In this document: positions 45,701 to 57,690 of the stretch, one piece after another
How the letters are laid out: each line of letters opens with the position of its first letter
Position numbering within the stretch: position 1 is the first letter of the stretch
Source: Lactuca virosa
Lineage: Eukaryota; Streptophyta; Magnoliopsida; Asterales; Asteraceae
Assembly (NCBI GenBank): GCA_928212115.1
Contig: CAKMRJ010005523.1
Span: 245,807,132 to 245,871,131 of the forward strand
Reading direction: 5' to 3'
DNA: 64,000 bases
Made by a program: the position numbers and the translations under genes
Notes under the pieces: model-generated
Databases searched by the model: none
Told to the model about the DNA's origin: nothing
Seen by the model: the letters and a program-made list of their open reading frames with translations, nothing else

Positions 45701-48138
45701 GGAACTTCCAAGTAAAAAAAACTTATATTTGATCAAAGCATTAAAGGAGCAGCCTTGGCCAAGGTTAAAAATGTAAATATGTGCATTAAGCTTCTCCTTC
45801 GGTCCTAAAAATCAGTTATCCACTTTGCCTCTTACTTCGTTCTCATAGCATCAACTTCCTACACCAAAACATGTATTATCACACATGAAATAAATAAAGA
45901 ACTTAAAAAAAATCAATCTTAAGCATAAAAGACCTGCCTTTCTCTTTGAATACCAACTTTTCCATTCTATTACACCAGGCACAACCATGGGAAATCCCTA
46001 AATAAGAAAGCAAATAAAAAAAACATTATAAAAACTCCTTCATCACACATTTAAGTAGATAAGTTTAAAGTAGATTACCATTTGTGGGGGTTCCTCCCTT
46101 ATTTGTGGACGCGTCTCTTTAATGGCACAATCAACACCTTATTGAGCTTTACCTATAACCTCCTCATCACATGTCGTGCCTTTATTTCTTAATTCCTAGG
46201 AACTTTCAACATGTGATAAAGATCCTCTGTTAAGCACAAACATACACAATATTTGTAAGATCACCTGTTAAACACAAACAAATAAATTCATACATGTTAT
46301 TTCACTTCACAATTACACAAGAATGTTATGTAGAAGGGAACTGATATTTCCACTTAAGGAATTTATTGATCCACATAAAATGTAATTTCTTAAGTGGAAA
46401 TATCACTTCCCATAAAAGGCAAGAAAATAAAGAAAACAAAGGAAATGTTTAAAAATGATTAAAGATTTTACATATGGATTTTAAGGGTAATTTCCATGAG
46501 TTTAAATGAGTTTGATAATTTCCACGAGTTTACTTGTGTACTAAAATGTCTACCAACTCCTTTTTATCTAAAAAAACATATTTTTTTTTTAAGTTGCCCA
46601 AAGGAACTTCCAAGTAAAAAAAAACTTATATTTGATCAAAGCATTAAAGGAGCAGCCTTGGCCAAGGTTAAAAATGTAAATATGTGCATTAAGCTTCTCC
46701 TTCGGTCCTAAAAATCAGTTATCCACTTTGCCTCTTACTTCGTTCTCATAGCATCAACTTCCTACACCAAAACATGTATTATCACACATGAAATAAATAA
46801 AGAACTTTAAAAAAAATCAACCTTAAGCATAAAAGACCTGCCTTTCTCTTTGAATACCAACTTTTCCATTCTATTACACCAGGCACAACCATTGGGAAAT
46901 CCCTAAATAAGAAAGCAAATAAAAAAAACATTATAAAAACTCCTTCATCACACATTTAAGTAGATAAGTTTAAAGTAGATTACCATTTGTGGGGGGTTCC
47001 TCCCTTATTTGTGGACGCGTCTCTTTAATGGCACAATCAACACCTTATTGAGCTTTACCTATAACCTCCTCATCACATGTCGTGCCTTTATTTCTTAATT
47101 CCTAGGAACTTTCAACATGTGATAAAGATCCTCTGTTAAGCACAAACATACACAAATATTTGTAAGATCACCTGTTAAACACAAACAAATAAATTCATAC
47201 ATGTTATTTCACTTCACAATTACACAAGAATGTTATGTAGAAGGGAACTGATATTTCCACTTAAGGAATTTATTGATCCACATAAAATGTAATTTCTTAA
47301 GTGGAAATATCACTTCCCATAAAAGGCAAGAAAATAAAGAAAACAAAGGAAATGTTTAAAAATGATTAAAGATTTTACATATGGATTTTAAGGGTAATTT
47401 CCATGAGTTTAAATGAGTTTGATAATTTCCACGAGTTTACTTGTGTACTAAAATGTCTACCAACTCCTTTTTATCTAAAAAAGCATATTTTTTTTTAAGT
47501 TGCCCAAAGGAACTTCCAAGTAAAAAAAACTTATATTTGATCAAAGCATTAAAGGAGCAGCCTTGGCCAAGGTTAAAAATGTAAATATGTGCATTAAGCT
47601 TCTCCTTCGGTCCTAAAAATCAGTTATCCACTTTGCCTCTTACTTCGTTCTCATAGCATCAACTTCCTACACCAAAACATGTATTATCACACATGAAATA
47701 AATAAAGAACTTTAAAAAAAATCAACCTTAAGCATAAAAGACCTGTCTTTCTCTTTGAATACCAACTTTTCCATTCTATTACACCAGGCACAACCATTGG
47801 GAAATCCCTAAATAAGAAAGCAAATAAAAAAAACATTATAAAAACTCCTTCATCACACATTTAAGTAGATAAGTTTAAAGTAGATTACCATTTGTGGGGG
47901 TTCCTCCCTTATTTGTGGACGCGTCTCTTTAATGGCACAATCAACACCTTATTGAGCTTTACCTATAACCTCCTCATCACATGTCGTGCCTTTATTTCTT
48001 AATTCCTAGGAACTTTCAACATGTGATAAAGATCCTCTGTTAAGCACAAACATACACAAATATTTGTAAGATCACCTGTTAAACACAAACAAATAAATTC
48101 ATACATGTTATTTCATTTCACAATTACACAAGAATGTT
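42717..48138. repeat. Six tandem copies of a ~903 bp unit
   Basis: The anchor word TATGTAGAAGGGAACTGA recurs at 42717, 43619, 44521, 45425, 46327 and 47234, spacings 902, 902, 904, 902 and 907; the sixth copy ends in AAGAATGTT near 48138. Copies differ mostly in lengths of A or T runs and a few substitutions, so amplification is recent. Each unit starts with a hairpin (arms GATATTTCCACTTAAG and CTTAAGTGGAAATATC). Small open frames (MSLNEFDNFHEF... on +, MCDEGVFIMFF... on minus) repeat with the unit and change length with single-base indels, so they are not conserved genes. On the minus strand TTTCTTATTTAG precedes a stretch reading GFPNGCAWCNRMEKLVFKEK, which could be a former exon. Confidence 0.93.
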
Positions 48139-49310
48139 GTTATATTCTTCAAACGATCATGAAGGTACATATCACCATCTTCAGATTATTGAAATGTAAC
48201 AGATAACAAAAAAATGTGAGTTTTTTACATATCTTTTTTTTTCTAGATCCGCTGAAATAGTAAATATACAAAGAAGCTACCTTTTACAGATCTTTGTTTC
48301 AAGATATGTTGAAACAAAATAAATATGAAAAATAGTTAGTTTATATGAATTTTTGTTTCCAGATCTACCGAAATGTAAGCAAAATACAAAAAAAAAATAT
48401 TTATTGCAAATATTTGTTTCTATAACCTGAAAGTCAGCATAACAACCAGCGTAAAGTCACCATAACAACAACCTAAAAGTCCACAAACCACACATGATGA
48501 AAGGTAAACAGAGACCTTATTGAAACAGATCTTCTTAGCACAAAATAAGAACAACAAACATTATAATCAAAAGGGTTGAAGCTGAATATTACCTTTGAAA
48601 ACATAATTTCTAAATGTAACATCTTATTAGCCATTGTGGTTCGTCAAAACCCTAAAAAACATAAATCTTTCAAACATACAAATTTTAAAACAGAAAAAGA
48701 AATAGAAACACGGCAAGAACGAATAGCAGGTGATGAGTTTGAATATCTATTACTCGCATTGGAAGCCTCAGGGTGGAGGTCATTGCGTCGATAAAGAAGG
48801 CGCAAGTTCGATGTTGATGGAGAAGACGAAGGTGGGACAAAGACGATGGAACAAATGCTTGAGTGGGTCATGGAGGATGTTGATGGAGAAGACGCAGGTG
48901 GGAGGCGGCATCAATTATGCTGAAGATTTGAGTGGTCTTAGGGTTTTTTTACTGGAGGAAGAAAACCCATTTAGTAGAAAGAGAAACAGGATGATTTTTG
49001 CAAAGGAGTAGAAGAACGGATATAGGGGAAGGGGGGCCAAGAACTGAAAGATTTTTGCCAGGATTTTAGCTTTCTTCACAACTCATACTAACGAACTTGG
49101 TCAAACCTGATAAGAAGTTCATATGCATTGGTTAATCGTATTTTATTATTCATGTTTTGTACTACTTAAAAAATATTATTATTTTATTGATTGTTACTTG
49201 TACCGTTAGTTTAATGATTTGAACGTCTTAAAAAAATATTATTAGTATATTAATTCTATTTATAGAAATAGTGAGATTTCTTTTATAAGATAGTAAAAAT
49301 AAATATATAG

Positions 49311-49376
<66 letters not shown>

Positions 49377-49669
49377 TATATATACACACGGACTTATTTC
49401 TATAATTATATAAATTACGTATTTCTTATGTAACTTGTCACATTTTAATGAAACTTTTATTAAACAGTTGAGGTGTTTAACATATTCTTATTCAAATGTT
49501 TTCTTTTATCCAAACTAAGAATTTTATTATTAAATGAAAAATTATTTTATATGAATAACTTAACGTGATTGGGTTTGCGTTATAACAAAATACTGCAAAG
49601 AAATGGACTGTTAATCTCTGATAGAAAATAGTAAATATAGAAATTTTCAAGGGATTATATTTCATATAA
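48139..49669. other. Flank of the array: imperfect ~65 bp repeats, possible gene remains, (TA)n
   Basis: At 48185-48425 an imperfect unit of about 60-70 bp recurs about four times (AGAT.C..TGAAA..GTAA.....AAA..TTTTTGTTTC). At 48640-48870 minus, a Ser-rich open frame MTHSSICSIVFVPPSSSPST is seen; GTTGATGGAGAAGACG recurs at about 48813 and 48879 on +. I cannot assign a product. A (TA)n tract runs 49314-49384. Confidence 0.5.
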
Positions 49670-49743
49670 GATCGCATAGCGCAGTGGATTAGCGCGTTTG
49701 ACTTCGGATCAAAAGGTCGTGGGTTCGACTCCCACTGTGGTCG
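49670..49743 (+). tRNA. tRNA-Arg (anticodon TCG)
   Basis: It decodes CGA codons by carrying arginine to the cytosolic ribosome. The acceptor arm GATCGCA pairs with TGTGGTC (with G-T pairs), the D arm is GCGCAGTGGATTAGCGC (internal A-box promoter), the anticodon stem-loop TTTGA-CTTCGGA-TCAAA has TCG at positions 34-36, and the T arm has GGTTCGACTCC (B-box). A TTTT terminator for RNA polymerase III follows at 49746-49749. There is no intron, and CCA is not encoded, as usual for nuclear genes. The acceptor pair T3-G70 and a T in the anticodon stem differ from the form I recall in other plants, but pairing is kept. It looks intact. Confidence 0.93.
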
Positions 49744-49745
49744 TC

Positions 49746-49749
49746 TTTT
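49746..49749 (+). terminator. RNA polymerase III terminator
   Basis: TTTT run three bases after the tRNA-Arg gene. Confidence 0.7.
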
Positions 49750-49906
49750 CTGATAAATGAATGATATTGTAAACCATGCCATTTTTTTTCGAACTTAATG
49801 ACCGCTCGACAAAAAATAGTTAAAGGAAAATTATTTTATCAGGTAATTAACTATTTTTTTTTTTTGTAGATATTCAGCCATCTTGTTATTTTTTTATATG
49901 ATTTAT

Positions 49907-50876
49907 TAGAGATGGTAATGGGTAGACTTGGGTTGAGTTCTGTTAGGGTGCAAAGTCACGCTTGGATGTTGTTTACCTTATTGATGTGTAAATGAGTTGT
50001 CTTTCTTATAAATAGGACACTCATATTTAGGGATGATCATTTTGGAGTGTTAGACTAGAGAGAGAAATTTGTACAAACTCATTTGTATATCTTTTCTAGA
50101 TCTAATATGAGCTTACACAAATTTATTTACTCCTTGTGTTCTTGAGTTTATATGATGATTCACTAGATCTTTTCTAATTCCGTACATGTCATCATAATCA
50201 ACACCACTACAGGTTCGGGTTCAACCCATTTAATAATTGGGTTGAAAATCTCAACCTAACTCAACGTGTTTATTTAAATGAGTTGATATTTCCAACCCAA
50301 CCCAATCTTTTACATAAATGGGTTGTCACTGGGTTGACCTGTTTATGTAGTTTCTGACCCAACCTATTAAATAAATGGGTTAAACTTGGATTAACCCATT
50401 TAAAATCAATTAAATAAATTATATAATTAAATATTATACCACTTAAATTATAAAACATAAATAAAACTTCATAATTATGACAATAGCACAATCCTAATTC
50501 ATAAATACAAATAAATTGTTCAAATAACATTAAAAATGTTTAGTTTCACAGTGATTTTGAAGAGTGGTCAGTATTATCGGCGTTAAAAAAATGATTGAAA
50601 TTTATTAAACATAGATAATAATAATGCAACATTATAATTTACAAATTAATACTTTGATTAATACATGATAATATTCAAAATAAAATTAAATTAAATATAT
50701 ATTAAAGTTAAATAGGTTGACGGGTTGAAAACAGGTTGATAATTTTTACCTAACCCAACCTATTTAATTAAATGGGTTAGACGGGTTGACCCATTTAAGT
50801 TAAATAGGTTGAAAATCTCAACCCAACCCGCTAATTTTGGGTTGGGTTCGGGTTGGGTCGATTTTTGTCAGCTCTA
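49907..50876. mobile_element. hAT non-autonomous element with perfect 8 bp duplication
   Basis: TGATTTAT at 49899-49906 and 50877-50884 is a perfect 8 bp target duplication. Ends TAGAGATGG and, in reverse complement, TAGAGCTGA. Both halves are packed with GGGTTGA, CAACCC and related words in inverted orientation (probable transposase-binding repeats). No transposase. A 271 bp solo LTR is inserted near the left end, 164 bp downstream of the tRNA gene's end at the closest boundary of the host element. Confidence 0.88.
49941..50211 (+). mobile_element. Small solo LTR (271 bp), Copia- or TRIM-like
   Basis: It runs TGTTAGGGTGCAAAG...ACACCACTACA between AGTTC (49936-49940) and GGTTC (50212-50216), a 5 bp duplication with one difference. 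TATA box TTATAAATAGG near 50006-50016 on +, followed about 80 bases on by an AATAA-poor AT region. It sits inside the hAT element, separating TTGGGTTGA words that otherwise continue across. Confidence 0.7.
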
Positions 50877-50884
50877 TGATTTAT

Positions 50885-51893
50885 CATTAAACTTATATGT
50901 TATTCAATAAATATCATTTTCATCGGTTATTATAGATATTCCGTTTGACATACTTAAAAAACATTATTAAATTCACATTTGTTTTTTATAAACAACATTA
51001 AACTCATAATTTTTATATGATTTACAAATAAACTAATTTTTGTACATGTTTAGTCATTTTTTTTTTGTCATCATCGAGTTTCAGGTCATCTTCTATGGCC
51101 AAGAAGAAAGAAAATAACATTTTGCATATTCAATTTTTAAAAACATTGTAAAATGTACAATCTCATTCGTCTCCTCTCCGATTAAATCTCATACTCCTTT
51201 AATTATCGCTGACATTTCTCATGTCGTCGCTCACACATTTCTCTCACTCCTCTCCCACATCTATTTATCTTCTTTTTCTATAGGATGTTTGAATCGATTA
51301 TGTTGCATGTTAAAGTTGATTTTAGATTGGTTTCTTGGTGTTAGTCGGGTTGAATGATGAAGATGGGTGATGGTGGTGTTAGATGATGCAGAATTGTAGA
51401 TAGGTGGTTGTGGTAGTGAATGGTGGTGATGAAAGGCGGTGTTTGACTGGAGTTGAATGGTGGAGGAGGACGGCAGACGGTGTTGGTTGGAGTTAGTAGT
51501 TTTGGTCGTTGAACGAGACATAATTTAATGGTAAATCGTGTACAAAAAAGTTTAATGATAAATTGTGTACAAAAAAACATTAGCCTACAATACTCGGTCA
51601 AAATGGTATTTCTTGAATAATTTGGGTGAATCTATTGTAAAATTTCTAAAAAAAAAAAGTGATTAAATATATTCAAACACAATAGTTTGTTACCATAGAT
51701 AAATTCATACATGATATATGAACTCAATTTGAATAGGAACTATCCGACCAAACGCATGGATAGAAATACCCCATGATCCCGAAAATATACATATAATTAA
51801 TAATATTAAAAGTAATATAAATTATATTAGATGTGGAATGTAACTGAAACCATGTTTTATGATTATAATCAAATATTAAATAATATATTTTTT
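50885..51893. other. Stretch without a recognisable gene
   Basis: AT-rich with a GGTGGTGA-rich patch at 51355-51470. A pair of related words TTTAATGATAAATTGTGTAC / TTTAATGGTAAATCGTGTAC lies at 51522-51570. No product can be assigned. Confidence 0.5.
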
Positions 51894-51894
51894 T

Positions 51895-53170
51895 GGGTAA
51901 ATTACATTGTTCATGTGGTTTGGGGTAATTTACATGCTTGGTCTTTAGAAAGAATTTTTAACTTGGATCATCCCTATTATAAGTTTTTATTACGCGTTTG
52001 GTCTCTACTAAACATAAAAAGACAGTCTTACCGTTTCAATTTAATATTCAGATTTTTATTTTTTATTTGTTATTTAAAAAATATATTTATTAAAACAATT
52101 CATGTGGGTCCCACCACACAAAACTCACTTCCCTTACTTTCCTCTCTTGCACGTCTTCACCTGCTCACTGACGAGTTTGCCTCCTTGACCCTCCTCATCG
52201 ACGATCTGAATCTCCTCCCTCCCATATCTTCACTTGCTCACTTCATCAGTGATGGAACCCCAAAATAACCTCTTTGTGACCTAAATACCGTTGCAAGCCT
52301 GGGACTCACGATGCCGTCAAGCAATGTCCGTCGACCACCATTGTCGAGTGATTTCCTGTCCGCCTCTCTCTATTTCATCGGTGTACTCCGCCTCTCTCTA
52401 TTTCACCTCAAACATCGATGGTTAGTTTGCAAGAATCGAGTGCTGATTACATGTTATTTTGATGATCTTGGTATTTACAAACTGATTGTCATTGTTTGTA
52501 TACCGATCTAGTTTCAGGTTTTGGGGATGGCCTGAGATATGGCGAATTTGGAGTAAATGTAATAAATTTTTAGGTCGAATTCTGCAAATTAGAATTCGAC
52601 GATGGTGGATGAAGCAAATACAGCTGAATCAGAAATATGGTGGATGATAATATGTTTTATAGGTTGGCAAATTTGGGTTTTGTGTTTGGGAATTAGAAAT
52701 CGAGAAAGGGTTGTATATGAATCGGGAATTGGAACCACGGTGGAGCTACATATGGTATCTGATTTATGTTTTGTTGGTTTTTCTAGCAAGAACTCATGTT
52801 TGATATCTAAATAGGAGCCTGTAGGTGCTTGCTGGAATGATTATAAGATGTAGAAGCAAAAACTTTCGATCTCGATCTCAAAATAATTTAGATTTTCATG
52901 TTGATGCGAATGAATGAAAAACATAAATTTTTTATTTCAACTTTTTCGAAGATGGTCGTTATAAGTTGGGTAGTGATGGTGGAGGAGACCGGCGGTGGTG
53001 GTAGTGGAGGAGATTGACGGTGGTGATGATGTTGCAGATACCGACGATTACCAAGTGGTGTGAGTATTTAGATGGTGGGACCATGGTCCCTTTTATTAAT
53101 GTTTTTTAAATTTATTTTAATAATAAAAAATAATTAAAAATATCAAGAAGGGTAATGTCGTCATTTCAAG
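51895..53170. mobile_element. Terminal-repeat element, copy 1 (GGGTAAATTACA family)
   Basis: The left end GGGTAAATTACATTGTTCAT followed by GTGGTTTGGGGTAATTT and the right end with AATGTCGTCATTT match the two ends of the copy at 55123-56500 in the same orientation. This 'GTCC.TGTGGTTTGGG' terminal theme is widespread in plant genomes. The middle of the two copies looks different (Leu/Ser-rich frames near 52100-52260 here), as in elements that pick up unrelated cargo. Superfamily not settled. Confidence 0.55.
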
Positions 53171-53267
53171 TCAACAATCGACTAAATCCGAAATTTCATG
53201 ATCAATGATATATACTAAAATTAAATCTATATAACAGTTAATTAACATTCTATATATTATACTCTGG

Positions 53268-53321
53268 GTGTCAATTTTAAATGCACCCAAAAAAGTGTCG
53301 ATTTTAAATGCACCCAAAAAA
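53268..53321. repeat. 27 bp tandem duplication
   Basis: Two copies of GTGTC(A/G)ATTTTAAATGCACC followed by CAAAAAA. Confidence 0.9.
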
Positions 53322-53560
53322 ACTGCTATATTCGTTGTCAATATAAGCTTAAATTAAGTAAATTTATAAAGGAAAAAAACATCTAATTAGAATGTTTATA
53401 TAACAATATTAATATGGTGGCATCTTTAAATAATTGAAAAACATAAAATAATAACAAGTGGAAAATAGAAAATTCAAAAAATCTTAGAAAATACCATATG
53501 TCCAAATGAAATAGAGAATGATGTGTCAAAAAGATTTTGATTTATTAGAACGGATTTCTC

Positions 53561-53738
53561 TTTATTAATACATTCATTAACATTGACTTGTTTGGTATTT
53601 TATTTATCAAACCACAAATAATTTATTAATACATCCATTAATATTGACTTGTTTGGTATTTTATTTATCAAACCACAAATAAACAAACGGTTGTTTGATT
53701 TGGTGCTGACCGGGGTTGTTTGATTTGGTGCTGACCGG
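53561..53738. repeat. Two adjacent tandem duplications (61 bp x2 and 25 bp x2)
   Basis: TTTATTAATACAT.CATTAA... starts at 53561 and 53622 (period 61). GGTTGTTTGATTTGGTGCTG starts at 53689 and 53714 (period 25). The 25 bp unit is the left end of the TIR element that follows. Confidence 0.9.
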
Positions 53739-54724
53739 GTCCGATCAGACCTTTTTGTCTGACTTGGGTTAGAGTGTTTGATATGTATCTGACCCACCAT
53801 GTAGCTCTGACTCACTTCATGAAAATGGCTGACTCGTTCCACCCAAAAAAAATAGCTGACCCACTAAATGAAGAAAAAAAGACATCCTTTGCCCCCATTC
53901 TACCCATCAACACTGCAGACAAAAATCAAAATCAAAAGGTATCTCGCATAATTACGAACATGAGGAACACCAAATTTATGGAAAAACTGTGAATGCTTGG
54001 ACCCATCTAAAGGAAAAATACAATTGTTGACATATCTAAAAATCGAAGAACACCATATTTCCGTCTTGAGATCCTGGACTCAGGTCGATGTAATCGAGAG
54101 TTTCAACAATTGGAGAAGTTTAGATTCTGGTCTTCCTTGATGATAATACATATCAAGAATCCCCAAATCTCGAAATAAAAAATATTTGGATCTTCCTCAA
54201 ATCAAACCTGTAAGGTTGAAACTCAAATCCAAATTTGTTCTTTGTTTCAGTCGATGATATACACACCACGATGAGAGTATGGGTAGGAGAGGAAAGGATA
54301 TAATGGTGTATATTATTGGCAGATGAGTTTTATGGTTGAGGTTCCCTTTAAAATAAGAAGAGAAAATATAGAGATAGAGATGTAGTTTAGGTGGGATGAG
54401 ATTTGAAGTGCACGTGTTTTTCTTTTCTTTTATAATTAATTATTAATAAATAAATTTAAAAAATTGTAAGAGTGACAACTATAATAATTAATTGGTAAAA
54501 GATAAATGAGAAATTAATCAAAATAGAAATATAAAAATTAATATGATAAAATAATATTTCGTAAATTTAAAGGTAAAATGGTCATTTTTATCATTCAGCA
54601 CAACCAGTCAGACATATAATCAAACAACATAGTTTTAGTCAGATATAAACTCAGTCAGCTTTAGACTCGGTCAGACTTCTGACTTAGTCAGATCTGACTC
54701 AATCAGTAACTATCAAACAGCCCC
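53689..54724. mobile_element. TIR element with GTCAGA-rich ends, about 1.0 kb
   Basis: The left end GGTTGTTTGATTTGGTGCTG (present twice) pairs loosely with the right end, in reverse complement GGGGCTGTTTGATAGTTACT. Both ends carry many copies of TCAGA/TCTGA words (right end about 54600-54715). The GGxxCTGTTTGAT start resembles PIF/Harbinger MITEs, but the TAA/TTA duplication is not clean. No transposase. Confidence 0.6.
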
Positions 54725-55122
54725 TTAACCTATAATGGGTTGATAGGCACTCATTTAAACAAAGAAAAAACTCCATATAAAAACTAGCTATACATTGTAG
54801 TCTGTACACTTTATCATAATATTTATACAATAGTGAGGAGTACCTTACATGAAGTTACATGAATCGGTCTTTTATGGTTTATTCTAATATGTCGTTTTAT
54901 AGTCGTCTTTTTTTTTTAAAAAAAAAAAAATTGTCTATGTGATATTATTTTGTTTCAGTTTTAATCTCCGTCAAATATAAAATGAATATTACTGTTTTTG
55001 TTGAATATTATCAAGGCTGGCCCAATAGTTTTTTAAAGCCCACAATGAAACGATATGATATGTTAATAATGTCAGTTTTTAAGGCGTTACCAACTTCATA
55101 CCGCTAGGAGACATAAATTTTA
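54725..55122. other. AT-rich stretch without a gene
   Basis: Contains a T-run/A-run at about 54908-54931. Nothing else recognisable. Confidence 0.5.
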
Positions 55123-56420
55123 GGGTAAATTACACGAATAGTCTATGTGGTTTAGGGTTATTTGTGTGTTTGATCCTAACATATTTTTTTAATTCGAACC
55201 GTCCCTATTATTTGATTTTGTTGCGTCGTAGGTCCCTAAGTGTTGTAAAAAGACTATTATATCCTTATTCATTTCTTTTTTAATTTATGTTATCTATTAA
55301 TAATTTTAATTTTTATAAAAAAAAAACAAAAGAAAAACACAATAATCTCACCCATCCCCAATCCCCCAGATGACGCCACCCTCCTGTACCAAGATGTCGT
55401 CACCGGAAATCGCAATCGCCGGACGTCTCTGCCATGACTTCTGATGAGATTTCCATCAAGAAAAAAGTTGCAGGTAGGCGAACTGATTTTTGAAGAGAAC
55501 AAAGTTACAGGTGGGTATCCGAAAAGGGAGATATGATAGTTGCTTTTTCCGATGGTGCAAGAGACGTGGAGGTTGCAACCTACTCCATACACCATCTTTA
55601 ACCTTTCACTGGTAACACATTAAGGTCACTAAGTTAGCCATAGTAGACCTTCAAACCCAGCATCTGATTTCTCTGTTCTCTGGCCAGCATCCCACTCATA
55701 AATCAAAATCAAAAAATTGAAACTCATAACAATCTAGATCAAATACAAAAATCAAACTTAAAATTAGAAATCATAGCAATCTAGAACAAACTCAAAAAAT
55801 CGAACTCGTCATACTCATAGCAATCTAGATCAAATACAAAAATCGATCTCCATATCTTTGCTTAAATCACATAACTTTAAATCCAAAATTGAACTCCAAA
55901 TTTCTTGATTAAATCGCTAAAAATCGAACTCCAAATTAGTTGCTTAGTCTTCCAAAAATCTAAAACCATGAGGAGCTTAATTTTCCATAGATCTGAAACC
56001 ATGAGAAGCTTGAACCTTAAACCCAAATGTCGAACTTGCAGAAGATATCAGAAATACATAAAGGCGTTGGTGTTTCTGTCACCACCGTGAACGCGACATA
56101 TTCGATCAGTGGTGGTCGTCGGATGTTACAGAAGCAACCACATAACCGACGGAAACACTAGAGAAAATGATGAAGCTGGAGGGAAAGAAGACAGTGGCAT
56201 GTGAGGTGATGCCCTATGGATTCGGCCGGCATCGATGGACTTGCAGATGAGGTGGCAGAAGTACTCACTTCGACGTTTGATCGTCGAAGGAAGAACAAGC
56301 TGGGAAAGATGTTTGATCGCCGACAGTTGTGTTTCCCTACTACTCCAATGATTAGGGTTTAAGAATTTTTTTCTTATTTTTAGTTTTTTTATTTGAAAGA
56401 TGATAAACAATTAATAGAAA

Positions 56421-56469
<49 letters not shown>

Positions 56470-56500
56470 ATATTAAGGGAAAAATCGTCATTTAAGGTCT
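55123..56500. mobile_element. Terminal-repeat element, copy 2 (GGGTAAATTACA family)
   Basis: Left end GGGTAAATTACACGAATAGT, right end with GGGAAAAATCGTCATTT; compare copy 1 at 51895-53170. A (TA)n tract (56424-56475) lies near the right end. Its right end abuts the broken edge of the Copia element at about 56501-56510, and I did not find the rest of that element to its left, so the junction is a deletion or rearrangement and not a clean insertion. Confidence 0.55.
56424..56475. repeat. (TA)n microsatellite
   Basis: About 50 bases, interrupted once by TTA. Confidence 0.95.
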
Positions 56501-56507
56501 AAAGGAG

Positions 56508-57690
56508 ACTCGACGTGAAACAACACTCTATTCATTGCTTGCGAATGTTGAGCACTAGGATTACTAGTGTATCTACTTAACTTGCCCACAACAAAAGCAA
56601 TATCAGGCATGGTACTTGTCATGGCATACATCAAGCTACCAATAGCCTTAGAGTATTCCAATTGTGAAATGGGAACTCCATTATTTGGCATTAGTTTCAC
56701 ACTTGGATCCATAGGAGTACTCACATGAGAACAATCGGTAAAATTAAACTGTTTGAGAATTTTCTCAATATAATGACTTTGAGTCATTACCAAACATTTG
56801 TTCATCCTTTTAATTCTTATTCCAATAATTACATCAGCCTCTCCTAAATATTTCATGGAAAACTTAGATGATAACAATTTCTTTGTTTCATCTACTTGAT
56901 TTTGGTCGGTACCAAAAATCAACATGTCAATACATATAAGCAAATGATCACTCCAGCTCTAGTAGCATCATCAAATCTAATATAAACACATTTGTCACAT
57001 TGGTTTGTCTTGAAACTAGAAGACAAAATAATCCCATCAAACTTTTGATGCCATTGTTTAGGCGCTTGTTTTAGCCCATACAAAGATTTGACAAGTTTAC
57101 AAACCATATGCTCTTTACCGGGCATAATGAAACCTTCTGGTTGTTTCATGTAAACTTCTCCGTCAATATCACCATTTAAAAAAGGCTATTTTCACATCCA
57201 TTTGGTGACTAACCATATTGTGGATACTTGCCAAGGCAATCAACAATCTAATAGTAGAAATACGTGCAACCGGAGCATACGTATCAAAATAGTCAACACC
57301 GGGTTTTTGTCTAAAACCTTGAATGACTAACCGGACGTTGAATTTGTCAATAGTCTCATTAACATTTATTTTCTTTTTGAAAATCCATTTGCAACCAAAT
57401 GGTTTAGAACCTGGAGGAAAATTAGACAACATCTATATGTTGTTCTCAAGGATTGATGACATTTCATCATCAATTGCTTCCTTCCAAAAGGCACTATCTC
57501 GAGACTCCATGGCCTCTTGATATGTATTAAGATCATCTTCAATGTTATAGCAATAAGAGTATTCAATATTAATTTCATCCCTTGAACCTTCCACCAAATA
57601 TAGTTGGAAGTCGGATCCGAAATTTTTCGCAATTTGGCATCTTTTGCTTCTACGAAGCTCTTGTGGTTCTTGCACATTACCACCATCTTG
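56508..57690 (-). pseudogene. Copia-2 reverse transcriptase (broken, 3' truncated)
   Basis: PFGCKWIFKKKINVNETIDK, GVDYFDTYAPVARISTIRLL and HQMDVKIAFFKW (57169-57432), QPEGFIMPGKEHMVCKLVKS and LYGLKQAPKQWHQKFD (57010-57149), then the catalytic box, which should read LYVDDMLIFG but is LICIDMLIFG or LYVLTC depending on frame because of an indel near 56930. Then FSMKYLGEADVIIGIRIKR, STPMDPSVKL and YSKAIGSLMYAMTSTMPDIA to SNPSAQHSQAMNRV, where the family match ends. RNase H, which should follow, is absent. Confidence 0.88.

Noticed and set aside
42717..48138. A CRISPR-like or gene-family array
   Set aside because: The repeats are ~903 bp and directly adjacent with no unique spacers; the small open frames change length with homopolymer indels.
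48644..49011. Ser-rich open frames on both strands as a small gene
   Set aside because: No family resemblance, no clear splice or promoter structure; the repeated GATGGAGAAGACG words suggest local duplication.
49492..49782. Open frame on the minus strand with WESNPRPFDPKSNALIHCAM
   Set aside because: It is the antisense reading of the tRNA-Arg gene, a well-known annotation artefact.
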